Positions 19,715-28,606 of a stretch of DNA of 64,000 nucleotides are shown one piece after another. The DNA comes from Methanobrevibacter arboriphilus JCM 13429 = DSM 1125 (GTDB lineage: Archaea; Methanobacteriota; Methanobacteria; Methanobacteriales; Methanobacteriaceae), in NCBI RefSeq assembly GCF_002072215.1, contig NZ_JXMW01000003.1, positions 1-64,000 on the forward strand, in the 5' to 3' direction. Made by a program: the position numbers and the translations under genes. The notes below the pieces were generated by a model. It saw only the letters and a list, made by a program, of their open reading frames with translations. It made no database searches and was not told the origin of the DNA. The first letter of the stretch is position 1, and every line of letters begins with the position of its first letter.

Positions 19715-20269
19715 TTGAATAAATTTAAATTTACTAGAACTTCTATTGAAGGAGTCTTTATAATAGAACCAACAGTTTTCACTGATGATAGAGGGTATTT
19801 TATGGAATCATACCATAAAAAAGAATTTGAAGAAAATGGATTAAATATTGATTTTGTTCAAGATAATCAATCTAAATCTACAAAAGGTGTCTTACGTGGA
19901 CTTCATTTTCAGTATAATCAACCACAAGGGAAATTAGTAAGAGTAATCAAAGGTGAAGTTTTTGATGTAGCTGTTGATTTAAGAAAAGATTCTCCAACTT
20001 ATAGTAAGTATGAAAGTGTAATTCTTTCAGAAGATAATAAAAAACAGTTTTATATTCCACCAGGATTTGCTCATGGCTTTTTAGTTTTAAGTGATGAGGC
20101 AGAATTTACTTATAAATGTACTGATTTTTATAATGGGTCTGATGAAGGAGGTATCATCTGGAATGATCCAGATATAAACATAGAATGGCCTTTAAATGAA
20201 GAAGAGCTAATTTTATCTGAAAAAGATCAAAAATGGAAATCTTTAAAAGATACTTCAACTAGTTTTTAA
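19715..20269 (+). CDS. rmlC: dTDP-4-dehydrorhamnose 3,5-epimerase
   Basis: Third step of dTDP-L-rhamnose synthesis. The cupin protein of 184 residues shows DDRGYFMESYH near 25, DNQSKSTKGVLRGLHFQ near 47-63 with the catalytic His, GFAHGFLVLSDEAEFTYKCTDFYN near 118-141 (motif read in parts) with the catalytic Tyr, and IIWNDPDINIEWP near 150. The start codon is TTG at 19715, set by GAGG at 19704-19707. It is followed at 35 bases by rmlB, so the two are an operon. The partners rmlD and rmlA lie 28 kb away at 48.6-50.4 kb. Confidence 0.95.
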   Translation: MNKFKFTRTSIEGVFIIEPTVFTDDRGYFMESYHKKEFEENGLNIDFVQDNQSKSTKGVLRGLHFQYNQPQGKLVRVIKGEVFDVAVDLRKDSPTYSKYESVILSEDNKKQFYIPPGFAHGFLVLSDEAEFTYKCTDFYNGSDEGGIIWNDPDINIEWPLNEEELILSEKDQKWKSLKDTSTSF

Positions 20270-20304
20270 AGATTAAAAGATTATAAATGTGAGGAAAGGT
20301 TAAA

Positions 20305-21330
20305 ATGAAAATATTGGTTACTGGGGGAGCAGGTTTTATTGGAAGTAATTTTATACATTATATTTTAGATAAATACTCTGATTATAATGTTATAAATTTA
20401 GATTCACTTACTTATTGTGGAAATCTAGGAAATTTGGTGGAAGCTGAAGAGAATCCTAATTATAAATTTATTAAAGGGGATATTTTAGATACTAAACTTG
20501 TGAATAGCATTGTAAATAAAAATAATATTGATTATATAATTAATTTTGCTGCTGAATCTCATGTTGATCGTAGTATTCATAATCCTAAGATTTTTTTAGA
20601 ATCAAACATTATTGGAACTCAAAATCTGCTTGAAGTAGCTAAAAAATATCATGAAAGAGGTCAGATTAAAAAATATATTCAAATATCTACTGATGAGGTA
20701 TATGGAACTCTTGGAAAAACAGGTTATTTTACAGAAAAAACTCCTCTTTCTCCAAACAGTCCTTATTCAGCTAGTAAAGCTGGAGCAGATATGATTGTTA
20801 GAGCATATCATGAAACTTTCAACCTTCCTATTAATATAACAAGGTGTTCAAATAATTACGGACCATACCAATTTCCAGAAAAATTGATTCCATTAATGAT
20901 TAATAATGCACTAGATAATAAGAAATTACCTGTTTATGGTGATGGAAGAAATATTCGGGACTGGTTACATGTTTATGATCATTGTACAGCTATTGATCTT
21001 GTATTGCATGATGGAAAAATAGGGGATGTTTATAATATAGGTGGAAACAATGAAAAAGAAAATATTGAAATCGTTAAAATTATTCTTAAATATCTGAATA
21101 GGTCTAATGATTTGATTGAATTTGTTGAAGATAGATTAGGGCATGATAAAAGATATGCAATTGATTCAACAAAAATAAAAAGTGAATTAGGTTGGAAACC
21201 TAAATATACTTTTGAAAAAGGAATAAATGAAACAATAGATTGGTATTTAAATAATAAAAAATGGCTCAAAGAAGTTATTTCTGGGGATTATATTAGTTAT
21301 TATGAAAAAATGCATAAATCTTCTGATTAA
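20305..21330 (+). CDS. rmlB: dTDP-glucose 4,6-dehydratase
   Basis: Second step of dTDP-L-rhamnose synthesis; NAD-dependent extended short-chain dehydrogenase. The nucleotide site is GGAGFIGSNF near residue 7. NFAAESHVDRS near 81, STDEVYGTLG near 128 and SPYSASKAGAD near 153 (Tyr-x-x-x-Lys) are all intact, as are RCSNNYGPYQFPEKLIPL near 182 and VYGDGRNIRDWLHV near 209. Length is 341 residues, as expected. A GAGGAAAGG ribosome site precedes the ATG. It is cotranscribed with rmlC. Confidence 0.96.
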   Translation: MKILVTGGAGFIGSNFIHYILDKYSDYNVINLDSLTYCGNLGNLVEAEENPNYKFIKGDILDTKLVNSIVNKNNIDYIINFAAESHVDRSIHNPKIFLESNIIGTQNLLEVAKKYHERGQIKKYIQISTDEVYGTLGKTGYFTEKTPLSPNSPYSASKAGADMIVRAYHETFNLPINITRCSNNYGPYQFPEKLIPLMINNALDNKKLPVYGDGRNIRDWLHVYDHCTAIDLVLHDGKIGDVYNIGGNNEKENIEIVKIILKYLNRSNDLIEFVEDRLGHDKRYAIDSTKIKSELGWKPKYTFEKGINETIDWYLNNKKWLKEVISGDYISYYEKMHKSSD

Positions 21331-21395
21331 ATAATTAACATTATAAATAAAAGATATTCTTTTCTTTTTTCATGTTTATTCCATATACCTGATTT

Positions 21396-22679
21396 CTATT
21401 CACTAAAGCTCACTCTTTCAAATTCTTCTTCTTTTCCAAGTAATTTAGTAGCATCAACACCAATTTTTGTAGTTGTTCCATCAGGTAATGCTACAGGATC
21501 AAGTGATGAACCTCTTGCTTTAGGAATGATTATTATGTCATCATCACCTTTAACTCTTGTAGCTATAGCATATTCAAGATCTTGAGGATCGAAAATATCA
21601 ACATCTTCATCAACCACTACTGCATGTTTTAATGATGGATGAGCTGCAAGTGCAGCTAGTATAACATTTTTACCATCACCTTGTGTTTGTTTTTTTATAG
21701 CTATTGCTGCATGTAACCAACAACAACCTCCTTCTGTTAATAAAACATTTTGGACTGTTGGAACAGTATTCTTCACAGCTTGGAATATTCTAGGCTCTTG
21801 AGGAAGTCCTTGTAGTAATTTATGCTCAAATCCAGCTGGAAGAATAGCATGATACATTGCATTATTTTTTATATGCATATGATCTAACTTAATAACTGGT
21901 TCATCTCTAACTACATCATATGTATCGGTTAAATCAACAAAAGGCCCTTCTTTAGCTCTTTTTCCAGCTAATATTTTTCCTTCAAATATTATATCTGCTT
22001 GAGGAACTTTTAAACCACTATTTTCCAAATCTAACAATTCAAGATTTCCATCATTAAATACATTTGCAACTTCCATTTCATCACAATCAATTGGGACAGA
22101 TGTTGTTGTTGAAAGAAGTGTTGATGGATTCATTCCAATAGCTATAGCTATTTTTAAATCTTTATTTAGTTTTTCTGATCTTTGGAAATATGTGTAAAGG
22201 TTTCTTGGAACGATTCTTATAGCTAATTTATCTTTTCCAATAACTAACATTCTATGTATAGAAGCATTTTGTATTCCTGTTTCTGGATCTTTTGCAAAAA
22301 CTACTCCTGCAGTTATATAAGCTCCTCCATCTCTTTTGTAATGAGTTAATATTGGAATTTTACCTAAATCTGCTTTTTTGGTACTATATTCTGAATTATT
22401 AATTTTTTTATATTTAGTTGTTTTTTGAGGATTTTCAGTAGCTTTAATAATTCTTTTGGTTATCTCATCAACAGTACAACCTAATGACTTAGCTATTTTT
22501 TCTCTAGTATTACAAATTCCTGAGATTATTGGAATATCATAACCTTTAACATTTTTTAATATAACTGTTTTTTTAGGATGTTCTCTAAGTATTCTTGCTG
22601 CTTCAAACTCTGTAGAAACTTCTTCTTCTATAGTCAAAATTCCATATTCATCCTTTATTATATTTAAAAAATTTTCCAT
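21396..22679 (-). CDS. UbiD family decarboxylase, probable anhydromevalonate phosphate decarboxylase
   Basis: Prenylated-FMN decarboxylase of 427 residues. Family stretches include [20 protein letters not shown] near 35-55 (read in parts), [26 protein letters not shown] near 139-164 (read in parts) and [12 protein letters not shown] near 242. In archaea with the modified mevalonate pathway a UbiD homologue decarboxylates trans-anhydromevalonate 5-phosphate to isopentenyl phosphate, and methanogens have no ubiquinone, so this is the most likely job. That is inference from known biology. GAGG precedes the ATG. The next gene downstream on the opposite strand is rmlB, convergent. Confidence 0.88.
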   Translation of the reverse strand: MENFLNIIKDEYGILTIEEEVSTEFEAARILREHPKKTVILKNVKGYDIPIISGICNTREKIAKSLGCTVDEITKRIIKATENPQKTTKYKKINNSEYSTKKADLGKIPILTHYKRDGGAYITAGVVFAKDPETGIQNASIHRMLVIGKDKLAIRIVPRNLYTYFQRSEKLNKDLKIAIAIGMNPSTLLSTTTSVPIDCDEMEVANVFNDGNLELLDLENSGLKVPQADIIFEGKILAGKRAKEGPFVDLTDTYDVVRDEPVIKLDHMHIKNNAMYHAILPAGFEHKLLQGLPQEPRIFQAVKNTVPTVQNVLLTEGGCCWLHAAIAIKKQTQGDGKNVILAALAAHPSLKHAVVVDEDVDIFDPQDLEYAIATRVKGDDDIIIIPKARGSSLDPVALPDGTTTKIGVDATKLLGKEEEFERVSFSE

Positions 22680-22847
22680 AATTAATTCCTCTAAAATTTT
22701 AATAATCTATTATAGTAATAATTCATTAATTAATATAGTTTCTATTGGCAATAATCTATTAATTAATAATAATCAATTAATTAACAATAATATATTAATT
22801 AGTAATAATATATTATAGTAGTAATAATTCATTTATCATTGATTTTT

Positions 22848-23906
22848 TTATATATCCGCTGTTTTGTATTTCATTAATTTTAGCTTTTCTTCAATGTTCT
22901 TATCAGAAATACCTAATATTTCTCCAGCTAAAACTCCTGCATTTCTTCCATTTTCAATACCTACTGTTCCAACAGGAACTCCTGGTGGCATATTTACCAT
23001 TGATAATAATGAATCAAGTCCATTTATCTCTACAGAACGTGGAACTCCTATAACTGGCTTTTCACTTAATGCAACTATTGATCCAGTAACATGAGCAGAC
23101 AATCCAGTAACAGCTATAAATAATTTAACATCTTTCATATTTTCCATATATTTATTAAATTTATCAGGATATCTTATAGGGGATATTACACTAATATCAT
23201 AGCTAATTCCTAATCTATCTAATGTTAAAGCAACATTTTTAGCTTCTTCAATATCGGAATAACTTCCAGGAACAACTGAAACTAAAGGAGTATTTTTTTC
23301 TGATTCAACACTTTCCGACTCTTTGAATATTTTATCTGTGTGGGGTTCTTCTTTGTTTAATTTTTCCTCACTTATTTCATCATAGTTATCTAAAAAGTTT
23401 TTTTGTAATAATTTACCATCTAATTGAGAGATTAGTTTTTCTTCATCGATTTTAACTTTTTCTTGATAGGATTTTCTAAGTTTTGATACTCTTTTTTTAA
23501 CTTCAGGATCATTAACTCCTATGATTTGTCCAGCAAGAATCGCTCCATTGTCTCCTCTATCAATTCCAACAGTTGCTACTGGAGCAGGGAAAGGCATTTG
23601 GGATGAAGCAAACAATGCATCTAAACCACCTAACTTAACATCAACAGGAACACCAATCACTGGTTTGTGAGTATAAGCTGCTATAGAACCTGGTAAATGG
23701 GCCGCTAATCCAGCAATCCCCATGAAAACTTCTATTCCATTTGTTGTAGCTTCAACTACTAATTTTTTTACTTTTTCATGGGTTCTATGTGCAGATGCAA
23801 CTTTTAAACTGTATGGAATTTGAAGTGTTTCAAATATATCAATAGATTTTTGAGCTATTTTTAAGTCTGATGCACTTCCTAAGATTATCATTACTTTAGG
23901 GTTCAT
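22848..23906 (-). CDS. purE: PurE, two-domain 5-(carboxyamino)imidazole ribonucleotide mutase
   Basis: Purine synthesis enzyme. Two PurE domains are fused in 352 residues. Domain 1 (about 1-155) keeps LGSASDLKIA, SAHRTHEKV, GIAGLAAHLPG, KPVIGVPV and GIDRGDNGAILA. Domain 2 (about 210-345) keeps VPGSYSDIEEAK, VTGLSAHVTGSIVALSEKPVIGVP in parts and GIENGRNAGVLAGEILG, but in place of the SAHR motif it has ISPIRYP. Domain 2 is therefore probably not catalytic. This arrangement is known in Methanobacteriales. GGTGA precedes the ATG. The gene lies upstream of ubiD on the same strand. Confidence 0.95.
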   Translation of the reverse strand: MNPKVMIILGSASDLKIAQKSIDIFETLQIPYSLKVASAHRTHEKVKKLVVEATTNGIEVFMGIAGLAAHLPGSIAAYTHKPVIGVPVDVKLGGLDALFASSQMPFPAPVATVGIDRGDNGAILAGQIIGVNDPEVKKRVSKLRKSYQEKVKIDEEKLISQLDGKLLQKNFLDNYDEISEEKLNKEEPHTDKIFKESESVESEKNTPLVSVVPGSYSDIEEAKNVALTLDRLGISYDISVISPIRYPDKFNKYMENMKDVKLFIAVTGLSAHVTGSIVALSEKPVIGVPRSVEINGLDSLLSMVNMPPGVPVGTVGIENGRNAGVLAGEILGISDKNIEEKLKLMKYKTADI

Positions 23907-24645
23907 TAATTCACCTTTTTTAATAATAAATATTATTTTTATAGGATTTATTTATTATTTAATATATTTTTATAATAATTCATGTTATTAATGATTAATT
24001 TTATTTTAGATACTAGATTTTTAATAGATTTTTGAAACTTTTAATGTACTCAGATATATTTATATGTTCTTAGATTAATATTTTTATAATTAAAATTTAT
24101 ATATTAGATAATATTATATCAAAATATTATAATTTTCTTATAATAATCATATTATAATCGTATTTAATAATCATATTATATAATCATATTAGAATAAAAT
24201 TATATTAGAATAATCATATTAGACTAATATTATATTATAGAATAATATTATTTAATATACTAATATTATTAGACTATATATTAGAATTATAGTGTATTAG
24301 GATATAATTTATATTATTGAATATAGTTTTTACTCAGTATTTCTGTACATAATTATTTAGACCTAGTATTTTTGTATTTAAAGCTCCAAATTTTTGTTTA
24401 TTGTTCTAAATTATTTTTTATTTACTATTCTCAATTAATTTAATATTTAAAAATTTTTATAAATTAATAATAACAATATAAATACATAAATAATTATTTT
24501 AATTAGAATAACCATAAACTAATTTGATAGTTTTAATCTGATAGCTTTCATCAAATTCTTAATAAATTGGTTTGATAAATTAAATCTTTGATATTTAAAT
24601 ATTATTTTTTATAAAATTTGTTAAAAAACTTATTAAAGGTGCAAA
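23907..24645. other. Gene-free AT-rich intergenic region
   Basis: About 740 bases between divergent genes. The stretch 24110-24290 consists of degenerate repeats of AATCATATTAGAATAATATT type. I see no reading frame and no RNA gene. Promoters for purE and the glycosyltransferase must lie here but cannot be singled out in such AT-rich sequence. Confidence 0.5.
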
Positions 24646-26307
24646 ATGGAAAATAAACACTCGTCATCTGTTTCAATTATTATTCCTGCTTATAATGAAG
24701 AAGCAACTGTAGCTCATGTTGTAAATGTTGCTATGGAATTACCTTATGTAACTGAAGTTATTGTTATTGATGATGGGTCTTATGATAAAACAGCTGAGGA
24801 AGCTAAACTTGTAGGGGCAGATGTTATATCTCATACTAGTAATCAAGGAAAAGGTTCAGCTATTAAAACAGGTTTTAAACATTCTAAAGGAGATATTGTT
24901 GCATTTATAGATGCTGATATTTATAATTTAACCTCTGATAAAATTGAAATGATCATATCTCCTATTTTAGAAGGAAAAACAGATATCACAAAAACTAAGT
25001 TTATGAGAGAAAGTGGAAGAGTAACTGAACTTACAGCTAAGCCTCTTCTTAGATTTTTCTTTCCAGAAGTTAATTTTGAACAACCTTTAAGTGGTCAATT
25101 TGCTGGAAAACGTTCAGTTCTTGAGAAAATTAAATTTGAAAAAGATTATGGTGTAGATGTTGGTATTGTACTTGATGCTGATGCTCATGGAATGAGAATC
25201 AAAGAAGTGGACATTGGGGAAATTAAACATGACATGTCTCCTCTTGAAAGTCTAAATGAAATGGCTAATGAGGTTACAAGGACAATTGTTGATAGGGCTA
25301 TGGAATATGGCCGTGTAACAATGATGGATTCAATGGGTAATTACATCAGAATGACTACACTGGGATTGTCACTAATTATTTTAGGTCTTTTTACAATATT
25401 TTTTGTTCAAGGAGTTCCTTTAGAATTAGGGGTAATTATATCTTTAGCTGGTATTCTTTTAACAATTTATTATGTTATTAAACTTATTATAAAAACCACG
25501 ATAATGTTTAGGAAGAGACCTAAGGGTAATTTTTTCAGATCATTTATTAAGATGCATTTTCCTGTTGTCATCTCTGCCCTTGTATTATTAGTAATGATAT
25601 CAACATTTTTAAGTGCAGCTACATATTCAGATGGGAGATTATCTATTGAACCTACTTCAAAAAATCTTGTAATATTTCCAGGATCTCCAGATCAAACTAT
25701 ATATGTTAGAGGTCCTTATAATGTTGATAGTGCACTAGAAAATCAATCCACTATTATAAGAATGCCTCAAGATGCTTTAAATACATTGGAACTTAGTTAT
25801 GGTGATAAACTCCGTATTGGAGATGAATACTACACAATTAATAAGGCTAGGAATGAAGAACCGAATATTTTAAGAATTCCTTATGATGTTAGGATGTTTC
25901 TTGATCTTCAAGTTGGCGATGTAATATCAGATGGAAAAATAAAGGGAGTTTTTGAAGGAATTCAGGTAGAACATAGTTTTAATATTAATGATTCTAACAT
26001 ATCTGGTTCTGAATATTCTATAATAAACTCTAGAAATATGAATGGAACTACAATGGATGTATATGTTGATCATAATAGAGTTGGATCTATTTCTGGATCT
26101 TTTAAACCTAATGAAACTTATGATATATATGTTAATGGATTAATAGCTAAATCTATATATATAAATGATGATATAAAAAGAGGAAATAGCTATTTCATTT
26201 ATTCTGGAGATCATATTATTGAACTAAAAGTTTCAAATAATATTTCAACATCAAAAAGATTTCTTCCAAATAAATTTGGACCTTTTTTAGTTTTCAACTT
26301 TGAATAA
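24646..26307 (+). CDS. GpgS-like family 2/81 glycosyltransferase with membrane and exterior domains
   Basis: Residues 1-230 are a GT-A glycosyltransferase: SIIIPAYNEEATV near 10, IDDGSYDKT near 41, NQGKGSAIKTGF near 66 and the metal motif DADIYN near 89. GRVTELTAKPLLRFFFPE and QPLSGQFAGKRS near 125-155, with GVDVGIVLD, strongly resemble glucosyl-3-phosphoglycerate synthase. Unlike that soluble enzyme, this one continues with two hydrophobic helices at about 235-280, a third at about 300-325, and a C-terminal region of about 225 residues predicted outside the membrane. The donor and acceptor cannot be set; a lipid or surface sugar acceptor is plausible. GGTG precedes the ATG. Confidence 0.82.
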   Translation: MENKHSSSVSIIIPAYNEEATVAHVVNVAMELPYVTEVIVIDDGSYDKTAEEAKLVGADVISHTSNQGKGSAIKTGFKHSKGDIVAFIDADIYNLTSDKIEMIISPILEGKTDITKTKFMRESGRVTELTAKPLLRFFFPEVNFEQPLSGQFAGKRSVLEKIKFEKDYGVDVGIVLDADAHGMRIKEVDIGEIKHDMSPLESLNEMANEVTRTIVDRAMEYGRVTMMDSMGNYIRMTTLGLSLIILGLFTIFFVQGVPLELGVIISLAGILLTIYYVIKLIIKTTIMFRKRPKGNFFRSFIKMHFPVVISALVLLVMISTFLSAATYSDGRLSIEPTSKNLVIFPGSPDQTIYVRGPYNVDSALENQSTIIRMPQDALNTLELSYGDKLRIGDEYYTINKARNEEPNILRIPYDVRMFLDLQVGDVISDGKIKGVFEGIQVEHSFNINDSNISGSEYSIINSRNMNGTTMDVYVDHNRVGSISGSFKPNETYDIYVNGLIAKSIYINDDIKRGNSYFIYSGDHIIELKVSNNISTSKRFLPNKFGPFLVFNFE

Positions 26308-26553
26308 ATTTAATTTTAAATAATATTCAATTTTAAATAATATTTAGCTTGAAGTAGCTTTAATTTTGAATAGTATTGTTTTATTATTTTTAAAATGAGT
26401 TTTAATACCTTTAATAATAAAATTTTATTTTGTTAAAAATTTAATATTCATTAATAATTCTCATTAATATTTTTATTAATAATTTTGGTAATAATTAATA
26501 ATATTAGTAATAATTATATAGTAGTATTACTAATAATAACATTAGTAATATTC

Positions 26554-27492
26554 CTAGTAATATACTTTAACAGCTTCATCTGGATCGTTATAAAGTCCAA
26601 GTGCGGCCAATGCACCTATTTTTCCATGATTTCCAGTGACAGCTATTAATCGAATATTTAAATCTTTAGCCACCTTTTCAGCTTCTTTCACTGATACCAT
26701 ACCTGTTTTAGCCTTCATTGAATATTCAAAAAGTTCTTGGGGAATGGTAAGTCCGTTTAATATAGCAATAGCTGTTTTATCAGACAATGTATCTCTTTTT
26801 AATAGCTCTATAGTTCTTTTAATAAGTTTTCCTTTTTCTTCTGGAAAAACAGCAAATGTCAATGCTATTGAAACACAATTTTGAGTTTTATGAGGATTAT
26901 GAGGATATAATTGAACTATAATATGATCTAAATATTCAAAACCTTCTTTTTTTAGTTCTATTCCTACATTATGGGCCATAGTCCAAGTAGCTCCTTCATC
27001 TTTAGTATCAGTATCATCAATCCCAATAACTACTTTTTCCATTTTTGGAGTTATTACTCCTGCTTTTCCAAGTTTAGATCCTCCACCTTTTTCATAAATC
27101 TCAACTTGTTTTATTCCATCACCCATTCCACGACACATTCCTGCTCCAACACCAGCCCCTGCTAAACCACTATGAACAACTTTAACCGTATTATTTTCAT
27201 CATCAATAGCTACTTCTTCAATTCCAGCAGCATTGACACTAGCTTTAAGATTGAGTGGTTCCTTACCAACTTTTGTTAAGAATACTTGTTTGTTACCATC
27301 TCTATAAGCATTTAAAATTAGCTTACTAGTATTTTTGTACTGATTAACAAGCCAATGTGAACCTGATATACATGGATGATACTCAACAATTTCAACAAGA
27401 TCATTATCAGCCATGGTTATTACTTTTTCATAAGGAGCTATCCAAGGATCATTAAATTTCTTTTTTAAATCAGTAGGCTTCAAAATTTCCAT
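26554..27492 (-). CDS. Methanogenesis marker protein 11
   Basis: Protein of 312 residues found essentially only in methanogens. The most telling stretch is VVIGIDDTDTKDEGATWTMAHNVG near residues 164-187 (read in parts). It resembles the DDTD motif of the tRNA agmatinylcytidine synthase family and suggests an ATP-dependent role. GLAGAGVGAGMCRGMGDG near 127-144 is Gly-rich, and VTGNHGKIGALAALGLY near 284 closes the protein. The biochemical role is not known. Its presence is strong evidence that the host is a methanogen. It runs convergent to the GpgS-like gene. Confidence 0.93.
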   Translation of the reverse strand: MEILKPTDLKKKFNDPWIAPYEKVITMADNDLVEIVEYHPCISGSHWLVNQYKNTSKLILNAYRDGNKQVFLTKVGKEPLNLKASVNAAGIEEVAIDDENNTVKVVHSGLAGAGVGAGMCRGMGDGIKQVEIYEKGGGSKLGKAGVITPKMEKVVIGIDDTDTKDEGATWTMAHNVGIELKKEGFEYLDHIIVQLYPHNPHKTQNCVSIALTFAVFPEEKGKLIKRTIELLKRDTLSDKTAIAILNGLTIPQELFEYSMKAKTGMVSVKEAEKVAKDLNIRLIAVTGNHGKIGALAALGLYNDPDEAVKVYY

Positions 27493-27613
27493 AAAAACCA
27501 GTCTATTTTTAATTGAGTTATAATAATGTAAAAATAAAAATTAATTAATAAAAATAATAAATTTTAATAATAAATTTTAATAAGAAGTTTTTAATAAAAA
27601 CTAGTTTTTAAAA

Positions 27614-28030
27614 TTAGATTTCTTTCAAGCGGTCGCACATTTTAACTGCTGCTTCCACAGCTCTTTTACCATAATCAACACGTTTATGTGCATCTAATCT
27701 TGTCATTCCAGGTCCACTTATTCCAAGTGAAACAGGTTTTTCAAATTCTAGTGAAAGATCAGCTATTTTTCTTGAAGCATGTTGTGCAACTATTTGGTCA
27801 TGATCAGTTGAGCCTTCAATAACAGCACCAAGAGTAATTACAGTATCAATATCCTCTTTTTCTAATAATTTTTTAATAGCTAGTGGCATATCGAATACTC
27901 CAGGAACTGGAACAACTTGTACAATTTCACAATTTCTAATTTTTGCTTCTTCTTTAGCTAATTCTAACATCATGTGAGTTAAATCATAATTAAATTCAGC
28001 TACAACTGCCCCTATTCTATACTTTACCAT
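27614..28030 (-). CDS. ribH: 6,7-dimethyl-8-ribityllumazine synthase
   Basis: Penultimate step of riboflavin synthesis, which supplies FMN, FAD and the F420 precursor in methanogens. The 138-residue protein is the archaeal short form. Seen are VPGVFDMPLAIKKLL near residue 43, TLGAVIEGSTDHDQIVAQHA near 66-85 with the catalytic His, and SLGISGPGMTR near 101. AGAGGT precedes the ATG. A 28-residue membrane protein gene lies 117 bases upstream on the same strand. Confidence 0.96.
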   Translation of the reverse strand: MVKYRIGAVVAEFNYDLTHMMLELAKEEAKIRNCEIVQVVPVPGVFDMPLAIKKLLEKEDIDTVITLGAVIEGSTDHDQIVAQHASRKIADLSLEFEKPVSLGISGPGMTRLDAHKRVDYGKRAVEAAVKMCDRLKEI

Positions 28031-28146
28031 AAAAATACCTCTAAACTTTTTTCATTGATTATAATTTAATCTTATATTCATTCAATTTAAATAAATAATA
28101 CTAATTTTTAAATTAATCCTAATGTGATACATATTAGCTGTTTATA

Positions 28147-28233
28147 TTATTGTACCATAAGTAAGAAACCAGCAGCTGCACTCATAACCATAATTAAGAT
28201 AATTATTATAGCTGCTATTTTTATTATATCCAT
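28147..28233 (-). CDS. 28-residue membrane microprotein
   Basis: A short reading frame on the minus strand starts at 28233 with ATG and ends with TAA at 28147. It encodes MDIIKIAAIIIILIMVMSAA followed by AGFLLMVQ: one hydrophobic helix with a single Asp and Lys at the front. A textbook ribosome site, TTGGAGG, lies seven bases before the ATG. This sharply marked start in sequence that is otherwise random AT makes a real gene likely. It sits upstream of ribH on the same strand. The role is unknown; single-helix proteins of this size often bind and tune larger membrane complexes. Confidence 0.75.
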   Translation of the reverse strand: MDIIKIAAIIIILIMVMSAAAGFLLMVQ

Positions 28234-28276
28234 TGTTTGCCTCCAAATCAATATTTATTCAGTTAGAATAACATTT

Positions 28277-28490
28277 ATTAAAAATATTATAAAAATCTTC
28301 TATTAAAGATATTATAAAAAATTTCTGTTAAGAATATTATAAAAATCTTCTATTAAAGATATTATAAAAAATTTCTATTAAGAATATTATAAAAATCTTC
28401 TATTAAAGATATTATAAAAAATTTCTATTAAAAATATTATAAAAATCTTCTATTAAAGATATTATAAAAAATTTCTATTAAAAATATTAT
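28277..28490 (-). repeat. 50-base tandem repeat, four copies
   Basis: AAAAATCTTCTATTAAAGAT recurs at 28291, 28341, 28391 and 28441, exactly 50 bases apart, and the rest of each unit is nearly identical. On the minus strand each unit carries T6 and T5 runs. The array lies after the stop of the minus-strand desulfurase gene and before the microprotein. It may be an expanded terminator. There are no unique spacers, so it is not a CRISPR array. Confidence 0.93.
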
Positions 28491-28606
28491 AAAAGATATT
28501 ATAAAAGATTTTATAAATATTTATTTTATAAATATTTTATAGTATATTTTATTGTTATTAAAACTTGTATTTTAATTTATAGGTTAATCATCTTATCTTA
28601 ATCATA

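Noticed and set aside
28124-28306. 60-codon plus-strand frame
   Set aside because: It is the shadow of the well-marked minus-strand microprotein and has no ribosome site.
28277-28490. Possible CRISPR array
   Set aside because: The 50-base units are contiguous and nearly identical, with no unique spacers and no cas genes.
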